Below are positions 1 to 9,300 of a stretch of DNA of 64,000 nt, one piece after another. Below the pieces are notes generated by a model that saw only the letters and a list, made by a program, of their open reading frames with translations, ran no database searches and was not told the origin of the DNA. Position numbers and translations under genes: made by a program. Source of the stretch: Nocardia inohanensis NBRC 100128 (GTDB taxonomy: Bacteria; Actinomycetota; Actinomycetes; Mycobacteriales; Mycobacteriaceae); assembly GCF_001612945.1 (NCBI RefSeq), contig NZ_BDBK01000008.1, positions 186,001 through 250,000 of the forward strand, in the 5' to 3' direction. Numbering within the stretch: position 1 is the first letter of the stretch; every line of letters starts with the position of its first letter.

Positions 1-393
1 GATCGCCTGGAGGTACCAGTGCGGTTCACGAGGATGCTGCGCGGCCATGGTCTCGGCCAGCTGCCCCGCCTGCCCCAGCCGCCGCCCGAACGCTCGGATC
101 AGGCTCGGCAGCGCCCGCAGATTCGCGCCCTGGGAACTGTGCCAGCGACCGGGTGGGGCCCAAAGCGTCGCTCCCGCAATCCTTCCGGCGTCGTCTTGGG
201 CGACTTCGACGCCGCCGTGGGCGAGGAAATGCGTGCGGACCTGCCCGGCGAACAGCTGTGCGGCGCGCTGCGGCCGGACGGCGTCATCGGGGATGAGCCA
301 TTCGAAGACCGGATCGTCGCCGAAGGCGATGCCGAGTACGCGCGCCAGCTCCCGGATGTCCGTTTTCAAGGCGGGGCGAACGGTGACCTCCAT
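1..393 (-). CDS. GNAT family N-acetyltransferase, C-terminus outside window
   Basis: The first 131 codons of a gene reading leftward off the window edge. The start is an ATG at 393, beginning MEVTVRPALKTDIRELARVL. The protein opens with the beta1-alpha1 pattern typical of GNAT acetyltransferases (VRPAL..DI.ELA.VL..AF.DDPVF.WL). Near the cut end it has EPHWYLQ, which matches the HWYL segment at the beta4/beta5 entry of the acetyl-CoA fold in this family. It would transfer acetyl from acetyl-CoA to an unknown amine. It starts 4 nt after the stop of the MBL-fold gene, so the two are very likely one transcript. The substrate cannot be told. Confidence 0.8.
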   Translation of the reverse strand, partial: MEVTVRPALKTDIRELARVLGIAFGDDPVFEWLIPDDAVRPQRAAQLFAGQVRTHFLAHGGVEVAQDDAGRIAGATLWAPPGRWHSSQGANLRALPSLIRAFGRRLGQAGQLAETMAAQHPREPHWYLQAI

Positions 394-397
394 GCCC

Positions 398-1354
398 TCA
401 CGGTACTGCCTCGGCCGCATCGGGATGCCCGGCCGCGAGATGTCCGGCGGCGGAATGGTCATGGGTGGGGACGATCCGCACCGTATGCCGGACCACGTGC
501 AACCGGTGCAGAGTACGGAAGGTCTCGTCGCGATCGGCATCGACGAAGCGGCCCGGGATCGCCGACTTCTGCCGGATCTCGCTGACCTGCAAGGCATCCC
601 AGGCGGCGTCGCCGGCCAGCAGCACCCACCCGCTCGCGGTGTGGGCGAGCACGCCGACGCTGCCGGGCGTATGACCGGCCAGGTCCACCAGCACCACGCT
701 GCCGTCGCCGAACAGGTCGTGGCTGCGGGCGAAGGTGAGTACCGGCGGACCGTCCAGCTCGTACTCGACGATCGGCCGATCGAGCAGCGAATCCCGGACA
801 CCACCCGCCGGCGCCACCGCACCGGCGGTGATCCACTCGTGTTCCGGGCGGTGCATGTGCACCGGCAGACCCGGCAGGTCCAGCAAGCCGCACACGTGAT
901 CCCAGTGCGCGTGCGTCGGCAGCGCGAAATCCGGTGTGGGCAGCGCGGGTACGCGGCGCAACGCATCGATTGTCGGGAGGGTGTCGGCGGGCGGGCGGAC
1001 GATCCGGCGCAATGCGGCCGGCAGCTGGCCGATCGCCCGGGTCTCGGCATCCACGCACACGCTCGGATCGACCAGGAAGGTGGCCTGCGGATGCTGAACC
1101 ACGAACGTGGTCAATGCGGTTCGGATCCGGCGAGGCTGGAACACGCCCTCCACGACCATGGCGGTGGGCACCGGCCGCGGCGCCTGGGGCAGCGCGGTCA
1201 CCCGCACCGTATTGCGCGGGGTGGGCAGGCCCGCATCGGTGAGCGACCGCAGAAACCGCTCGTCCGGCCGGCGTGGGCGGACCATGCCGTGCACCAGACC
1301 GGCTGCGGCGGAGCAGCATTCGAGGAGGGTGGGGGTGCGTACTGGATCTGACAT
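398..1354 (-). CDS. MBL-fold metallo-hydrolase
   Basis: A 318-residue metallo-beta-lactamase-fold hydrolase. The metal-binding signature THAHWDH (HxHxDH) lies near residue 146. A further metal histidine is in DLAGHTPGS, a metal aspartate in LLAGDAAWD, and a last histidine in VPTHDHSA. The first ~90 residues are an N-terminal extension rich in Arg and Pro. Cellular location is probably cytosolic, with no signal peptide seen. The ATG at 1354 lies 6 nt downstream of a -10 box, so the mRNA is probably leaderless. The gene is divergent from a MerR regulator with a MerR-type promoter between them, and it precedes a GNAT gene. The substrate (thioester, lactone or other) is not predictable from sequence. 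Confidence 0.85.
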   Translation of the reverse strand: MSDPVRTPTLLECCSAAAGLVHGMVRPRRPDERFLRSLTDAGLPTPRNTVRVTALPQAPRPVPTAMVVEGVFQPRRIRTALTTFVVQHPQATFLVDPSVCVDAETRAIGQLPAALRRIVRPPADTLPTIDALRRVPALPTPDFALPTHAHWDHVCGLLDLPGLPVHMHRPEHEWITAGAVAPAGGVRDSLLDRPIVEYELDGPPVLTFARSHDLFGDGSVVLVDLAGHTPGSVGVLAHTASGWVLLAGDAAWDALQVSEIRQKSAIPGRFVDADRDETFRTLHRLHVVRHTVRIVPTHDHSAAGHLAAGHPDAAEAVP

Positions 1355-1360
1355 GACCGA

Positions 1361-1391
1361 ACGTTAATACTTAAGGTCGACATGAAGTAAA
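1361..1391 (-). promoter_or_regulatory. MerR-type promoter of the MBL-fold gene with overlapping operator
   Basis: Read on the minus strand: -35 TTTACT (1391-1386), a 19-bp spacer, then -10 TAACGT (1366-1361), then 6 nt, then the ATG at 1354. The long 19-bp spacer is the hallmark of promoters activated by MerR-family proteins through DNA untwisting. The spacer holds a 20-bp near-palindrome, ACTTAAGGTCGACATGAAGT (1369-1388 on the plus strand), centred on GTCGAC. The MerR gene starts at 1404 on the other side and is the obvious binder. The site is read directly; its function is inferred. Confidence 0.65.
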
Positions 1392-1403
1392 GGGGTAGAG
1401 GTC

Positions 1404-1820
1404 ATGACCACCACCGCACTGATGAGGATCGGCGACGCGGCGGCCGCGCTCGGCATCGAAGCGCACGTGCTGCGGCATTGGGAATCGGTCGGCCTGCTGT
1501 CCCCGCCGCGCACGCCGTCCGGGCATCGCGGATACGACGAGCAGACCCTGTATCTGGCCCGCCTGATCCGCATCCTCCAGCGCACAGGCTTGTCGCTGGA
1601 CCAGATTCACGAACTCGGCCGTATCGACCGGGACGGCCGGAAGGAGCTGATCGCCACCCGCCGCGCTCAAATCCAGGACCGGATCGCGGTGCTGGAGCGC
1701 ACCGACCGCTTCCTCGAGCATCTGGTCACCTGCCACCACCCGGTCATCTCCGAATGCCCGGAGTGTTCGGATTTCGCCCGGTCCGATCGCACCGGGCATC
1801 GTCCGCCCGCTCGCGACTGA
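1404..1820 (+). CDS. MerR family transcriptional regulator
   Basis: A 138-residue MerR-family activator. The N-terminal winged helix (residues 5-75) reads MRIGDAAAALGIEAHVLRHWESVGLL and then the conserved GHRGYDE..L segment. A helix near residues 80-115 would form the antiparallel dimer coiled coil. The C-terminus has three cysteines and two histidines (CHHPVISECPEC), a possible metal or redox sensor, since MerR and SoxR effectors bind to C-terminal cysteines. The effector is unknown. It is divergent from the MBL-fold gene and very likely controls it through the palindrome at 1369-1388. The start has a purine-rich Shine-Dalgarno region (AGGGGTAGAGG). Confidence 0.88.
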   Translation: MTTTALMRIGDAAAALGIEAHVLRHWESVGLLSPPRTPSGHRGYDEQTLYLARLIRILQRTGLSLDQIHELGRIDRDGRKELIATRRAQIQDRIAVLERTDRFLEHLVTCHHPVISECPECSDFARSDRTGHRPPARD

Positions 1821-1823
1821 CTC

Positions 1824-2234
1824 TCAGCCCTGCCGGTAGGCGACGAACACCGGAATCACCCGAGTCGTATTCGCCTCGTAATCCGCGAACTGCGGCATCA
1901 CCTCGACCATCCGTGCGTAGAGCGCATCACGCTCGGGTCCGGTCACGAGTTCGGCCTTGGCCCGGTACTTCTCGTCCCCGATCTCCACCTCGAACTCCGG
2001 ATTCGCCCGCAGGTTGTGATACCAGGCCGGATGCTTGTCGGCGCCGCCGTTCGAGGCGATCAATACGATCCGGTCGCCGTCGCGCACGAAGACGAGCGGA
2101 TTGGTGACCTCCCGACCCGATTTCGCCCCGACCGTGGTCATCAGCATCATGTTGTCGCGCCCGGCGAACACCCCGCCCACCTTGCCGCCATTGGCCCGGA
2201 ACTCGGCGATCACACCGGCATTGAAGTCGTTCAT
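1824..2234 (-). CDS. Deazaflavin (F420)-dependent nitroreductase family protein
   Basis: A 136-residue protein of the Ddn/Rv3547-like family of F420H2-dependent reductases, which have a split beta-barrel fold. Recognisable pieces are the N-terminal NDFNAGVIAEFRANGGKVGG, the LMTTVGAKSGREVTNPL strand pair, and the ASNGGADKHPAWYHNLRANPE segment, which in the family contacts the deazaflavin. The GGAGAG-type Shine-Dalgarno sequence before ATG 2234 supports the start. It stands alone, tail-to-tail with the MerR gene. The natural substrate cannot be assigned; members reduce nitroimidazoles, quinones or coumarin derivatives. Confidence 0.9.
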   Translation of the reverse strand: MNDFNAGVIAEFRANGGKVGGVFAGRDNMMLMTTVGAKSGREVTNPLVFVRDGDRIVLIASNGGADKHPAWYHNLRANPEFEVEIGDEKYRAKAELVTGPERDALYARMVEVMPQFADYEANTTRVIPVFVAYRQG

Positions 2235-2305
2235 CCACGCTCTCCTTCTCGATCGTCTCCCGAAGCGGCAACCTCCGGGAATCGGCCCTCATTCCCGGGG
2301 AGCGT

Positions 2306-3439
2306 TCAGCGGATCTTGCGGAAGAAATCGCGCAGGTCGGTGGTGAGCAAGTCGGGGGTCTCCATCGCGGCGAAGTGCCCTCCTCGGGGGAATTCGGTCC
2401 AGTGGGTGACGGTGTGCTGTTTCTCCGCCAGGCCCCGAATCGTCTTGTTGCCGGGGAAGAGTGCGATGCCCGTGGGGACCCCGGAGTTGGGGAGGTCGGC
2501 GCCCCAGTGCTGGGATTCCTTGTAGAGGCGCAGCGAGGAGCCGATCGTATTGGTGAACCACAGGATCGACAGGTTGGTCAGGAGCAGGTCGCGGTCGATG
2601 GCGTCGGTTGGGGTGGCCTTGGCGGGGTCCTTGTAGGTATTCACCACATCGACGACCCAGGCGAGCAGGCCGGCCGGGGAATCCGTGACGGCCGGTGCCA
2701 GGGTCTGCGGGCGAGTTGAGTGCATGCTCGCGTAACCGGAGGTGTCTCGACTGGACCAATCGGACATTTCAGCCAGCTTCTGCTGATCGGCCGGGCTGTA
2801 GGAGGATCCGTCGTCGCCCCGGGACGGGATGGTGATGGGGTCGTTGAGGTGGATGCCCACGAGATGATCGGTGTCCATCCGCCCCAGCTGGGACGCGATG
2901 AAGGATCCGGCGTCGCCGCCCTGCACGCCGTACCGCGAATAGCCCAGGGCGGACATGAGTTTCGCGATCAGCTCCGCACTGCGCTCGGTAGCGGCATCGC
3001 CCGGACGGTGGGTGGGACCGGAGAAGCCGAAACCGGGCAGTGTCGGGACGACCAGGTGGAAGGCGTCCCGGGGATCGCCGCCGTGCGCGCGCGGGTCGGT
3101 GAGCGGACCGATCACCTCGCGGAAGTCCTCGAAGGGCCAGCCGTGAACGAGCGCCAGCGGGAGGGCATCGGGTTCGGGGGAGCGGACATGGGTGAAATGC
3201 AGACGCCGGCCGTCGATTTCGGTGACGAACTGAGGGTGGGCGTTGAGGTCGGCCTCGTGCTGGCGCCAGTCGTATCCGGTGCGCCAGTAGTCGCACAGTT
3301 CGCGGACGTATCCGGTCGGGATGCCGTAGCGCCACTCCACGCCCGGCAGCTCGGCGGGCCAGCGGGTGGCGGCCAGGCGAGCGTTCAGATCGTCGATGTC
3401 GTGCTGCGGGACCGCGATTCGGAAAGGAGCGAAGTTCAT
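2306..3439 (-). CDS. Epoxide hydrolase family protein (alpha/beta hydrolase)
   Basis: A 377-residue epoxide hydrolase of the microsomal type. Residues 1-100 form the EHN N-terminal lid domain (FRIAVPQHDIDDLNARLAATRWP). The rest is an alpha/beta-hydrolase core with the oxyanion HGWPFEDF and the nucleophile elbow GVQGGDAGSFIA, where Asp is the nucleophile as in true epoxide hydrolases rather than serine. The C-terminal histidine lies in RGGHFAAMETP. It probably opens an epoxide by water addition, substrate unknown. It is divergent from the P450 gene that starts at 3573. A P450 and an epoxide hydrolase side by side would fit sequential epoxidation and hydrolysis, but they do not share a transcript. 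Confidence 0.9.
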   Translation of the reverse strand: MNFAPFRIAVPQHDIDDLNARLAATRWPAELPGVEWRYGIPTGYVRELCDYWRTGYDWRQHEADLNAHPQFVTEIDGRRLHFTHVRSPEPDALPLALVHGWPFEDFREVIGPLTDPRAHGGDPRDAFHLVVPTLPGFGFSGPTHRPGDAATERSAELIAKLMSALGYSRYGVQGGDAGSFIASQLGRMDTDHLVGIHLNDPITIPSRGDDGSSYSPADQQKLAEMSDWSSRDTSGYASMHSTRPQTLAPAVTDSPAGLLAWVVDVVNTYKDPAKATPTDAIDRDLLLTNLSILWFTNTIGSSLRLYKESQHWGADLPNSGVPTGIALFPGNKTIRGLAEKQHTVTHWTEFPRGGHFAAMETPDLLTTDLRDFFRKIR

Positions 3440-3572
3440 CCCTCCACGGTAGGTAGGAAGTAGGCCGGTTCCCGTCCTACTTCACGCGATGTGTTCCATA
3501 TTCGAATCCCGGGCCGGGCTCTACGCTGGAGGAGGCTGCCGCGCGGACGCGGCCTGCGCGAAGGGACGTCTC

Positions 3573-4889
3573 GTGAACCTCGCTTTCCCGCCCGGACCGC
3601 CCGTGCCGCGCGCGATTCAGACGCTGATGTACGCGAAATGGCGCGCACCGCTGCTCATCGCGTCGGCGCGGCGCTACGGCGACGTGTTCACCCTGCGGCT
3701 GATCGAACCGTACGCATCGAGCGTTGTGGTGTTCTCGCGCCCGGAGCACATCCGGGAGATCTTCGCCGGCGATCCCGCCGATCTGCATGCGGGGGAGGGC
3801 AATCGGCTGCTGCTGTATGTCATGGGCGAGCATTCGCTGCTGCTCACCGACGAAGCCGAGCATGCGCGAGCGCGGCGGTTGCTCATGCCCGCCTTCGCCG
3901 GTTCGGCGTTGCGCGGCTACCGGGGCATGGTGGGGTCGATCGCCAAGGAGCACACCGAGCGCTGGGCCGACGGCTCCACGGTGCCCACCCTGGACCGGAT
4001 GAACGACCTCACCCTCGATGTCATCATGCGCGTGGTGTTCGGGCTGAGCGACGCCGGGCGGCGGGCCGAACTCGCGCCGCGGCTGCGGCAGATCGTGAAC
4101 CTCAACCCGATCGTCTTCCTCGGCTGGAAGTACCCGCGGCTGGAGCGGTTCGGACCGTGGAAGCGTTTCCGCGAGACCCAGCAGGCCGTCGACGCGCTGA
4201 TCTATCGCGAGATCGCCACCCGCCGCGCCGACCCGGACCTGGATCAGCGCACCGATGTACTGTCCCGGCTGCTGGCCGTCGGCTCGGGCGAGAATCCTTC
4301 GGACGCACCGCTTTCCGATGCCGAGTTGCGCGACCAGCTCATCACCCTCCTGCTGGCGGGTCACGAAACCACTGCCTCGGCGCTCTCCTGGACGCTGCAC
4401 GAACTCGCCGCCGACCCGGCAATCCAGGAAACGGCGCGGCGGGCGGCCCGCGAAGGAGACGCCAAGTACCTCGAAGCCGTTCTGAAGGAGGGCATGCGCC
4501 GCCACACCGTCATTGCCGCGACGGGCCGGAAACTGACCCGCGACATGACGATCGGCGGCATCGACCTGCCGCGCGGCACCGTGGTCTCCACCTCGATCCT
4601 GCTGGCGCATCGCAGCACCGGCAACTATCCCGACGCGACCGCCTTCCGTCCGGAGCGTTTCCTGGACGGCAGCGTCGGCCACAACGCCTGGCTCCCGTTC
4701 GGCGGCGGCGTGCGCCGCTGCATCGGCGCGGGCTTCTCGCTCATGGAAGGCACCGAGGTGCTGCGCGCGGTCCTGACCCGATACCGGTTGGCGGTGCCCG
4801 CGGGACGCGCGAATGAACGCGCCAAGATCCGCAATATCACCCATGTTCCGGCGCACGGCGCACCGATCCGGGTCACCGCGCTCCGGTGA
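3573..4889 (+). CDS. Cytochrome P450
   Basis: A 438-residue soluble haem-thiolate monooxygenase. Counted from the GTG at 3573, the I-helix oxygen-activation motif AGHETTAS is at 262-269, the K-helix ExxR at 306-309 (EGMR), and the haem loop FGGGVRRC at 376-383 with Cys383 as the iron ligand. The GTG is chosen over the earlier ATG at 3489 because GAAGGGA lies at the right distance upstream, and because the residues before it (CGGG- and Ala-rich) look like translated upstream DNA. No ferredoxin or ferredoxin reductase gene lies nearby, so the redox partner is elsewhere. The substrate is unknown. Confidence 0.92.
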   Translation: MNLAFPPGPPVPRAIQTLMYAKWRAPLLIASARRYGDVFTLRLIEPYASSVVVFSRPEHIREIFAGDPADLHAGEGNRLLLYVMGEHSLLLTDEAEHARARRLLMPAFAGSALRGYRGMVGSIAKEHTERWADGSTVPTLDRMNDLTLDVIMRVVFGLSDAGRRAELAPRLRQIVNLNPIVFLGWKYPRLERFGPWKRFRETQQAVDALIYREIATRRADPDLDQRTDVLSRLLAVGSGENPSDAPLSDAELRDQLITLLLAGHETTASALSWTLHELAADPAIQETARRAAREGDAKYLEAVLKEGMRRHTVIAATGRKLTRDMTIGGIDLPRGTVVSTSILLAHRSTGNYPDATAFRPERFLDGSVGHNAWLPFGGGVRRCIGAGFSLMEGTEVLRAVLTRYRLAVPAGRANERAKIRNITHVPAHGAPIRVTALR

Positions 4890-4935
4890 GCGTTTCGCAT
4901 GCTTTCCAGCGCGTGCCAGCCGCCGGTCCGGGCGA

Positions 4936-4950
4936 TAAGATACGTGGATG
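4936..4950 (+). promoter_or_regulatory. -10 box and leaderless start of the TetR gene
   Basis: TAAGAT (4936-4941) is followed by 6 nt and then the ATG at 4948. The spacing places the transcription start at or within a base or two of the ATG, so the message would lack a 5' UTR. No Shine-Dalgarno sequence is present. Confidence 0.5.
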
Positions 4951-5532
4951 ACAATCGTCGACAACTCGATTGTCGAAGTGCGCGAGCGAATTCTGCTCGC
5001 CGGCTACGACTTGTGCACCCGCCAAGGGGTGCGGGCGGTCAGCGGAGCCGCGGTGGCCGGTCAAGCGGGGGTCGCCGAAGCTGTACTGTACGAACATTTC
5101 CCGACGCTGGACGCCCTGGTGCTGGCCGTGCTCGAGCGGCGCGAACGGCTGTGGACCTTCGCGCTCATCGAGGAGCAGTCGCGCGCCCGCGGCAATACCG
5201 CCGAAGCCCAGTTGCTGGCGATTTTCGACGTCTTCGAAGAATGGTTCGCCGGTAGCGATTTCGACGCCTGCACCTTCATCAACGTCCTATTGGAGATGGG
5301 CGCCGAACACCCGCTGGGCCGTGCCTGTGTCGAACACTTGCAAAACATTCGCGACATAGTCCGCACCCGCGCCGAACGCGCCGACCTCACCGATATAGAC
5401 AACTTCGCCCGCTCCTGGCACATCCTGATGAAGGGCGCGATCATCGCCGCCGCCGAGGGTGACAGCGGCGCGGCCCGCCGCGCGAAAACCATGGCCCGCG
5501 CCCTGATCGAAGCCCACCGCGCCCAACCCTGA
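4948..5532 (+). CDS. TetR/AcrR family transcriptional regulator
   Basis: A 194-residue TetR-family regulator. The N-terminal helix-turn-helix domain (about residues 8-55) reads VRERILLAGYDLCTRQGVRAVSGAAVAGQAGVAEAVLYEHFPTLDALV. The rest is helical and should form the ligand pocket and dimer interface. The start follows a -10 box by 6 nt (leaderless). It lies 58 nt downstream of the P450 gene and points the same way, but with its own promoter. The target is not evident; P450 or the following membrane protein are candidates. Confidence 0.88.
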   Translation: MTIVDNSIVEVRERILLAGYDLCTRQGVRAVSGAAVAGQAGVAEAVLYEHFPTLDALVLAVLERRERLWTFALIEEQSRARGNTAEAQLLAIFDVFEEWFAGSDFDACTFINVLLEMGAEHPLGRACVEHLQNIRDIVRTRAERADLTDIDNFARSWHILMKGAIIAAAEGDSGAARRAKTMARALIEAHRAQP

Positions 5533-5636
5533 GCCGCGGCTCGGTATCCAGCGCGACACGCCGGTGACGCGCCATCGTGCATCGGCTGCGGACATGCCGT
5601 AAACGCAAACAGCCAGGTAATCGGATATTCCGGTCA

Positions 5637-5652
5637 TATCATGGAGGGCATG
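5637..5652 (+). promoter_or_regulatory. -10 box and leaderless start of the HdeD-like gene
   Basis: TATCAT (5637-5642) is followed by 7 nt and then the ATG at 5650. This argues that the second ATG (5650), not the one at 5641 that overlaps the box, is the true start. Confidence 0.45.
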
Positions 5653-6237
5653 CCCACCAATCGGATCGAGGGGCGGATCACGGTGTTCGCCGACTGGGCT
5701 TGGCAAGCGCTGCTGGTCAGCGGTGCCTGCTCGGTGCTTTTGGGTGTGGTCACCGTGGTCTGGCCGAACAAGAGCGACACCGTGCTCGGCATCCTCGCGG
5801 GGCTCGTCCTGCTGGCCACCGCCGCCGTGCAGCTGGTGGTGGCGTTCGGCGCGAACATCGCCACGCCGCTCAAGGTATTGGAGTTCGCCGCCGGCGCGGC
5901 GGCCTTCGTGCTCGCGCTGTGGTCGTTCAGCAGCGGGCAGTGGATCTCGTTGCTGTCCTTGTGGATCGGTATGGGCTGGATGGTCCGCGGCATCGCGCAG
6001 GCCATTGCCGGCGCGTGGTCGGAGCAGCATGCCGGGTCGGGGCGGCAGGAAGTGCTCGGCCTGGTCACCGCCGCGCTCGGCATGATCCTGGCGATCGGCC
6101 CGTTCCAGACCCCGACCGCCTTCTCGATCGCCGTCGGATTCTGTGTCGCCGCCCTCGGGGTGAGCGAGATCCTCACTGCCGCGCAATTGGTCGTCCCGGA
6201 GCAGTCCCGCGGCGTCACGGGCTACCCGCCCGCGTAG
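5650..6237 (+). CDS. HdeD family (DUF308) membrane protein
   Basis: A 195-residue integral membrane protein with about six hydrophobic segments arranged as three repeated helix pairs, the layout of the HdeD/DUF308 family. Examples of segments are ALLVSGACSVLLGVVTVVW, LGILAGLVLLATAAVQLVVAF and SLLSLWIGMGWMVRGIAQAI. In enterobacteria HdeD is linked to acid resistance, but the actinobacterial members have no defined role. The start at 5650 follows a TANNNT box by 7 nt. It is tail-to-tail with the long helical-repeat gene. Confidence 0.85.
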   Translation: MPTNRIEGRITVFADWAWQALLVSGACSVLLGVVTVVWPNKSDTVLGILAGLVLLATAAVQLVVAFGANIATPLKVLEFAAGAAAFVLALWSFSSGQWISLLSLWIGMGWMVRGIAQAIAGAWSEQHAGSGRQEVLGLVTAALGMILAIGPFQTPTAFSIAVGFCVAALGVSEILTAAQLVVPEQSRGVTGYPPA

Positions 6238-6304
6238 ACGCCGACGGGGCACTCCGCTTCGCGGTGGCCGGCTTTCGCCCCGGACCCACCGGACCGGGGA
6301 TCGA

Positions 6305-9300
6305 TCACTCCGGTGCGAGCGGGACCGTGCTCGCCGCGCGTCGCACATCCACATCGGCATGGCCCCGCAACTCGGTGAGCAGACCGCTCCAAGGGTCGCT
6401 CCATCCGAACCGCTCGCCGCACTTGGCGATCACCGCGACCGCGGCGAGTGCGGTGGACGGATCGGCACCGGCCGCCAGGGGAGTCACCAGCGCGGTCCAG
6501 CGTTCGATCGGCACCGTGTCGAGAGCGGGGAAGACGCGGGCGGCGAGCCGATCGGCGGGCACCGTGACCAGCGCGCCGGTGGCGTAGACCGCCAGTGACC
6601 GCATCGTCGATACCGCGGCTTCGGGGTCGGTCCAGCGCACCGTGACGATCGCCAGTTCGATGAGGTGCCGATGCCAGAGCGGATCCCCGGCCAGCAATGC
6701 GCTCACCGGCTCGGCGGCCGGGAGCGCGGTGTCGTGGTCGCGGACCGTCACCGCCAGCCAGTCCAGCAAATGGGAGAGTCGCTGTCGCGCAGGCTGATCG
6801 CGGCCGGGCAGCGTGACGGTCGAATCGCGAAGGGCGGTCACGGCCGCGAGGAGTGCGCGCGGATCGCCGTCGTGCGCCAGGTCGGCCAGCAGCGCGCGGG
6901 CCGCCGCGGTCCAGAGACCGACTTGCGACAGCTCGGTCAGCAAGCGGACGTACACGTCCCTGGTGTCGGCCGGAGTCCAGCGCCGCCACCGCGTGATGTA
7001 GTTCAGGGCCTGTCCGGCCGTCCGCGGATCACCGCCGGCGATCAGGTCGCGCAGGAATACCGCGAAGCGCAAGCGCTGCGGCGGTGGCAGCAGAGCGGGA
7101 GTGATATCGAGGATAGCTCCGGCGATTTCCGGGTCGGCGACGGCATCGGCGAGCACTTGCCAGGCCTGCGGCCGATCGAAGAGCGAACGCGTCGTGGAGA
7201 CGGCCGCGCGGCGCACATCCCGGTGCACGTCCGGCCGGCTCCACAGGGCCGCGATGATTTCCATGGCATCGGGAGCGTGCAGGGTCGCGATCAGCCGGAT
7301 GCCCTCTTTCTGGGCGGTCACCTTCCGCGAACTCAGCAGCGGCGCAAGTGCTTCGGAGAGCCGATCGGCCGGAATGTCGCGCGCGAGGGTCGCGACAGAG
7401 CTCACCGCGACCCGTGCCCGGTCGCCGTCGACGTATCGGTTCAGCACCGCGATCGCGTGGCCGGGCTCGTCGCTGCGCCCCAGAGCGGTGAGGGCGGCCT
7501 CCTGAACCACCAGATCGGCGGATTCGAGGTGCGCGCACATGCGCGCGAAACTGCCTGGCAGGCGGCCCAATTGGCGTACCGCGTCCGCTCGTTCGTGCAG
7601 GGCGGCACCGGAACTGCGCGCGTAGGAATCCAGCAGTCGTGCGTACCGCTCCACCTGCGCGGGCGACCAGTGGTCGAATCCGCTGTAGAACATGGGCACG
7701 AATCGGATCTTCCCGGACAGGAAACGCCCCGAGGTCGATTTGCTCAGCAGCATGTCGAGCAGATCGGTGCGGCGGGAGGCGACGAGGTTGCGGACCGCCG
7801 GGAGCGCGATCAGCGACCGATCGTGGCGCAGTATCTCGTCGAGGTGCGCATCGCGGGTGGCGGGTGCGGCCAGCGCCAGCGGTACCGCACTACGCACGGT
7901 CGAGTCACTGTGCGCGGTACAGGCGCGCACCAGCAGGCGCTGTAGTTCGGGGACCGTGAATGCCCGGCGGTCCAGGCCGGTCGCGAGATGGAGGGTCAGG
8001 TCCCACCGGTCGCGGTCGGCGTCGGCGAGCAGGCGAGCCCGCAGGCTCGCCCACAAGCGCTGTTCGGCGCCGCGCGGCAGATTACGGTGCAGCCCATGGA
8101 GATTGACGATGCTCGCGAGTTCGGCGAGCCGGGTGAGGATGCGCAATGCCGTCTCGGTGAAGGCGGGATCGCCGGACTCGGCGCCGCGCAGCAGCAGGGT
8201 ACGAGCGAGAGCGCCGATCGTGTACGTGGTTCGGTACGAGCGATCCCGGGCTTGCAGGGCGTCCTCGGCGAGCTGCTCGAGCGCGGCCAGGTGATCGGTT
8301 CGCAGCAGCAACGCCGGGATGCCGTTCACCGCCTCCAGCGCACTGCGGCGCACCGGGTCCTGTTCATTGCGCAGCCGTCCCAGCATGCCGAGCATGTCGC
8401 CGACTACCTCGGGGTCACGACTGCCCGCGGCGGCCGTGGCGAGCAACGGGTACGCGGCCGCGCGTTCGTCGGCGGTGGGACGACGGATGGCTTCCGCGAG
8501 CACCGGTTTCGCCTCCGGCCACGGCAGCCGGGCGGTGAGCTGTTCGGCGACCTCGGGCACATCCGCACCGCCCGGACGGGCCAGCAGGTCCCGGACCAGG
8601 GCGGCGCGATCCCGGCCGGGCAGCATGTCCAGCGCGGCCATATCGACCTCACCGGGCGCGAGACCGATCCGGGCGATCACCGAACCGGCGACCACGGCGC
8701 GGCGTGCGGGCGGCAGCGTCCGCAGGAAGCTCTGCCGGTAACGGGTGGGGCACGCACGGTACAGCTCGCGCAATCGGTCGTCCGGGAGCTGCCGCAGGCC
8801 ACGCCACATGGCCGGGCCGGCGAGCCCGCGGCCGTTACCGCTGGAATGCGTGATCAACCGGAATACGGACTCGGCGTCGAATCGCGCCAAACGCCCTGCC
8901 ACGGTGGACAGTTCATGGATAGACACCCATTCCACCGCCCGCCCGGCCACCACCAGCACCCGGGCCAGGTCGAACTCCACGGCCGTCTCGGCGGCGGCGG
9001 TGAACCGCGCCCACCATTCGGCCCAGTCGTCACGTCCGGACGCGGCGGTCAAGCCCTCGACCTGTTCGAACACCACCTCGATGTGCCGGCGACCCAGCAT
9101 GCGCCAATTCGGCACGGCATAACCGAGTTCGGGCAATAGTTCACGCACGATGGCCGCCGAGCAGAACGGCAGCACCCGCGCCGCCTCGGCGTCGCCGAAC
9201 AGGGCGCGCACTCGCGGCAACAGGGCGCCGGCCAGCTCCTCCCGATCGCCGGAGGCCAGTGCGCGCCGGATGTACTTCCTGGTGTGATGGGAGAGCCCGG

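Noticed and set aside
47..1351. A 434-codon plus-strand open frame opposite the MBL gene
   Set aside because: The minus strand of the same region has clear MBL and GNAT motifs; the plus frame has no motif and is the open antisense frame usual in GC-rich DNA.
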